In this document: piece after piece, positions 4,951 to 5,508 of the stretch
How positions within the stretch are numbered: position 1 is the stretch's first letter
Layout: each line of letters opens with the position of its first letter
Assembly: GCA_016844545.1 (NCBI GenBank)
Contig: JAENJC010000243.1
Coordinates: 1-5,508 of the forward strand
DNA: 5,508 nt
DNA from: Deltaproteobacteria bacterium
GTDB taxonomy: Bacteria; Desulfobacterota; JAENJC01
Direction of reading: 5' to 3'
Program-made: the position numbers and the translations under genes
The notes under the pieces: model-generated
Database searches by the model: none
What the model saw: the letters and a program-made list of their open reading frames with translations, nothing else
Told to the model about the DNA's origin: nothing

Positions 4951-5508
4951 TTAGTCTTCTATCTGAGTTACTCTGATCGGTCTGTGTAATCTGCGGACAA
5001 TAAATGCCTGTCCAATTATCAATACACCGAAAGCGATACATTTCTGCAAAAAGGTGGTCTTCACCAGAAACGCCGCCATCCCTATCAACGGCAAAAGGAC
5101 AATCCGCACAAGGAATTTCAGGACCTCGCTTTCCCTTATAAAATCAGCTATCGGCGGGCTGACCCCGTAGTATAAGTTTACAAACGCCTGTCCTATAATG
5201 TTTGGTATTTCAATTTTGAATTTTGCAATTTGCAATTTGCAATTTGCAATTAGATATTTATCCCTGAATTCCCTAAGTATTTTTACATAAGGAGCCTCAT
5301 ATGAACCGTATGCAGCCGTAGCAATAAAACAGCCTCCACCACCTCCACCGCTGCTTGTTGCAAATGAGATAGTGACCGATATTGACTTCGCGCTTTCATA
5401 TCCGTTGCTGTCCACTGCTGTAACGGTGTATGTGTCTCCATTGTTTGATGTCGTGTCTGTGTATTGACTCTGGGTTGTCTCAGCCAGGAATGTACTATTT
5501 CTATAGAC
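4951..5508 (-). CDS. Surface protein C-terminus: fibronectin type III end plus CFI-box C-terminal sorting domain, 5'-partial
   Basis: 185 codons are open from the window edge to TAA at 4953-4951. The GTG at 5415 is an in-frame valine, not a start. The first 50 residues (VYRNSTFLAET, then SQYTDTTSNNGDTYTVTAVD and ESAKSISVTIS) are the last strands of a fibronectin type III domain. Next come six glycines and CFIATAAYGS (Cys at about visible residue 60), then YVKILREFRDKYL, GQAFVNLYYGVSPPIADFI and the hydrophobic VLKFLVRIVLLPLIGMAAFL. This is the CFI-box-CTERM type of putative protein-sorting domain, found at the ends of large secreted proteins in several Gram-negative groups. A second membrane helix (CIAFGVLIIGQAFIV) and a basic RRLHRP segment follow. 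The protein is presumably anchored or processed at the envelope; the processing enzyme is not in the window. A 42-bp heptamer array interrupts the domain after KYL. The cyclase gene begins 16 nt downstream. Confidence 0.87.
   Translation of the reverse strand, partial: VYRNSTFLAETTQSQYTDTTSNNGDTYTVTAVDSNGYESAKSISVTISFATSSGGGGGGCFIATAAYGSYEAPYVKILREFRDKYLIANCKLQIAKFKIEIPNIIGQAFVNLYYGVSPPIADFIRESEVLKFLVRIVLLPLIGMAAFLVKTTFLQKCIAFGVLIIGQAFIVRRLHRPIRVTQIED
5209..5250 (-). repeat. Heptamer array (ATTGCAA-type, 6 units, 42 bp) inside the CFI-box domain
   Basis: In coding orientation there are four perfect ATTGCAA units followed by AATTCAA and AATTGAA. Exactly 42 bp (14 codons, IANCKLQ then IAKFKIE) lie between codon CTA (the L of RDKYL) and ATA (the I of IPNIIGQAF). 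The length is a multiple of 21, so the host frame is preserved. Confidence 0.92.

Noticed and set aside
4951..5415. A separate 154-residue gene starting at GTG 5415.
   Set aside because: The frame remains open to the window edge and the upstream codons complete a fibronectin type III strand pattern, so 5415 is an internal valine.

Overview
The window looks like part of one minus-strand transcription unit from a Gram-negative bacterium. It encodes an outer-membrane beta-barrel, a periplasmic M48 metalloprotease, an exported SH3-type protein, a CHASE2-adenylate cyclase and the C-terminus of a large surface protein with a CFI-box C-terminal sorting domain. Base composition is moderate. This mix of families and the dispersed 7-bp repeats recall Nitrospirota or Desulfobacterota-like genomes, often known from metagenomes. 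That assignment is an impression from gene content only. I see no convincing plus-strand gene, tRNA, rRNA, CRISPR array or transposase.

Layout in transcription order (right to left). (1) 5508-4951: the end of a surface protein, with the tail of a fibronectin type III domain, a glycine run, the CFI box and C-terminal membrane segments; its 5' end is outside the window. (2) 4934-2700: a CHASE2 sensor fused to a class III nucleotide cyclase with all catalytic residues present. (3) 2650-2238: an exported SH3-domain protein, broken by a frameshift or small deletion near 2411. (4) 2241-1363: an M48 protease overlapping gene 3 by ATGA. (5) 1385-1: a FadL/OmpP1-type barrel overlapping gene 4 by 23 nt, open up to the window edge. 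Gaps are 16 and 49 nt, so the five genes are probably co-transcribed. Neither the promoter nor the terminator is visible.

The most striking feature is six short tandem arrays of degenerate 7-bp units, nearly all inside coding sequence. Three of them encode the hydrophobic core of the signal peptides of three successive exported proteins (SH3, M48, FadL-like). Two more, of a GTCAGGG family, lie just upstream in the n-regions of the M48 and FadL-like signal peptides. A sixth, of exactly 42 bp (6 x 7), splits the CFI-box domain; removing it restores what I remember as the normal spacing of the family. Because 7 is not a multiple of 3, an uninterrupted array reads as the same repeating heptapeptide in all three frames. 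Such arrays can therefore enter genes with predictable protein output, and here each lies in the orientation that is stop-free and, in signal peptides, hydrophobic.

Functionally, the set suggests envelope biogenesis or surface sensing: a cAMP-producing transmembrane sensor beside a surface-anchored protein, an SH3 protein, a BepA-like protease that may handle misfolded barrels, and a barrel translated just after it. That link is inferred from gene order.
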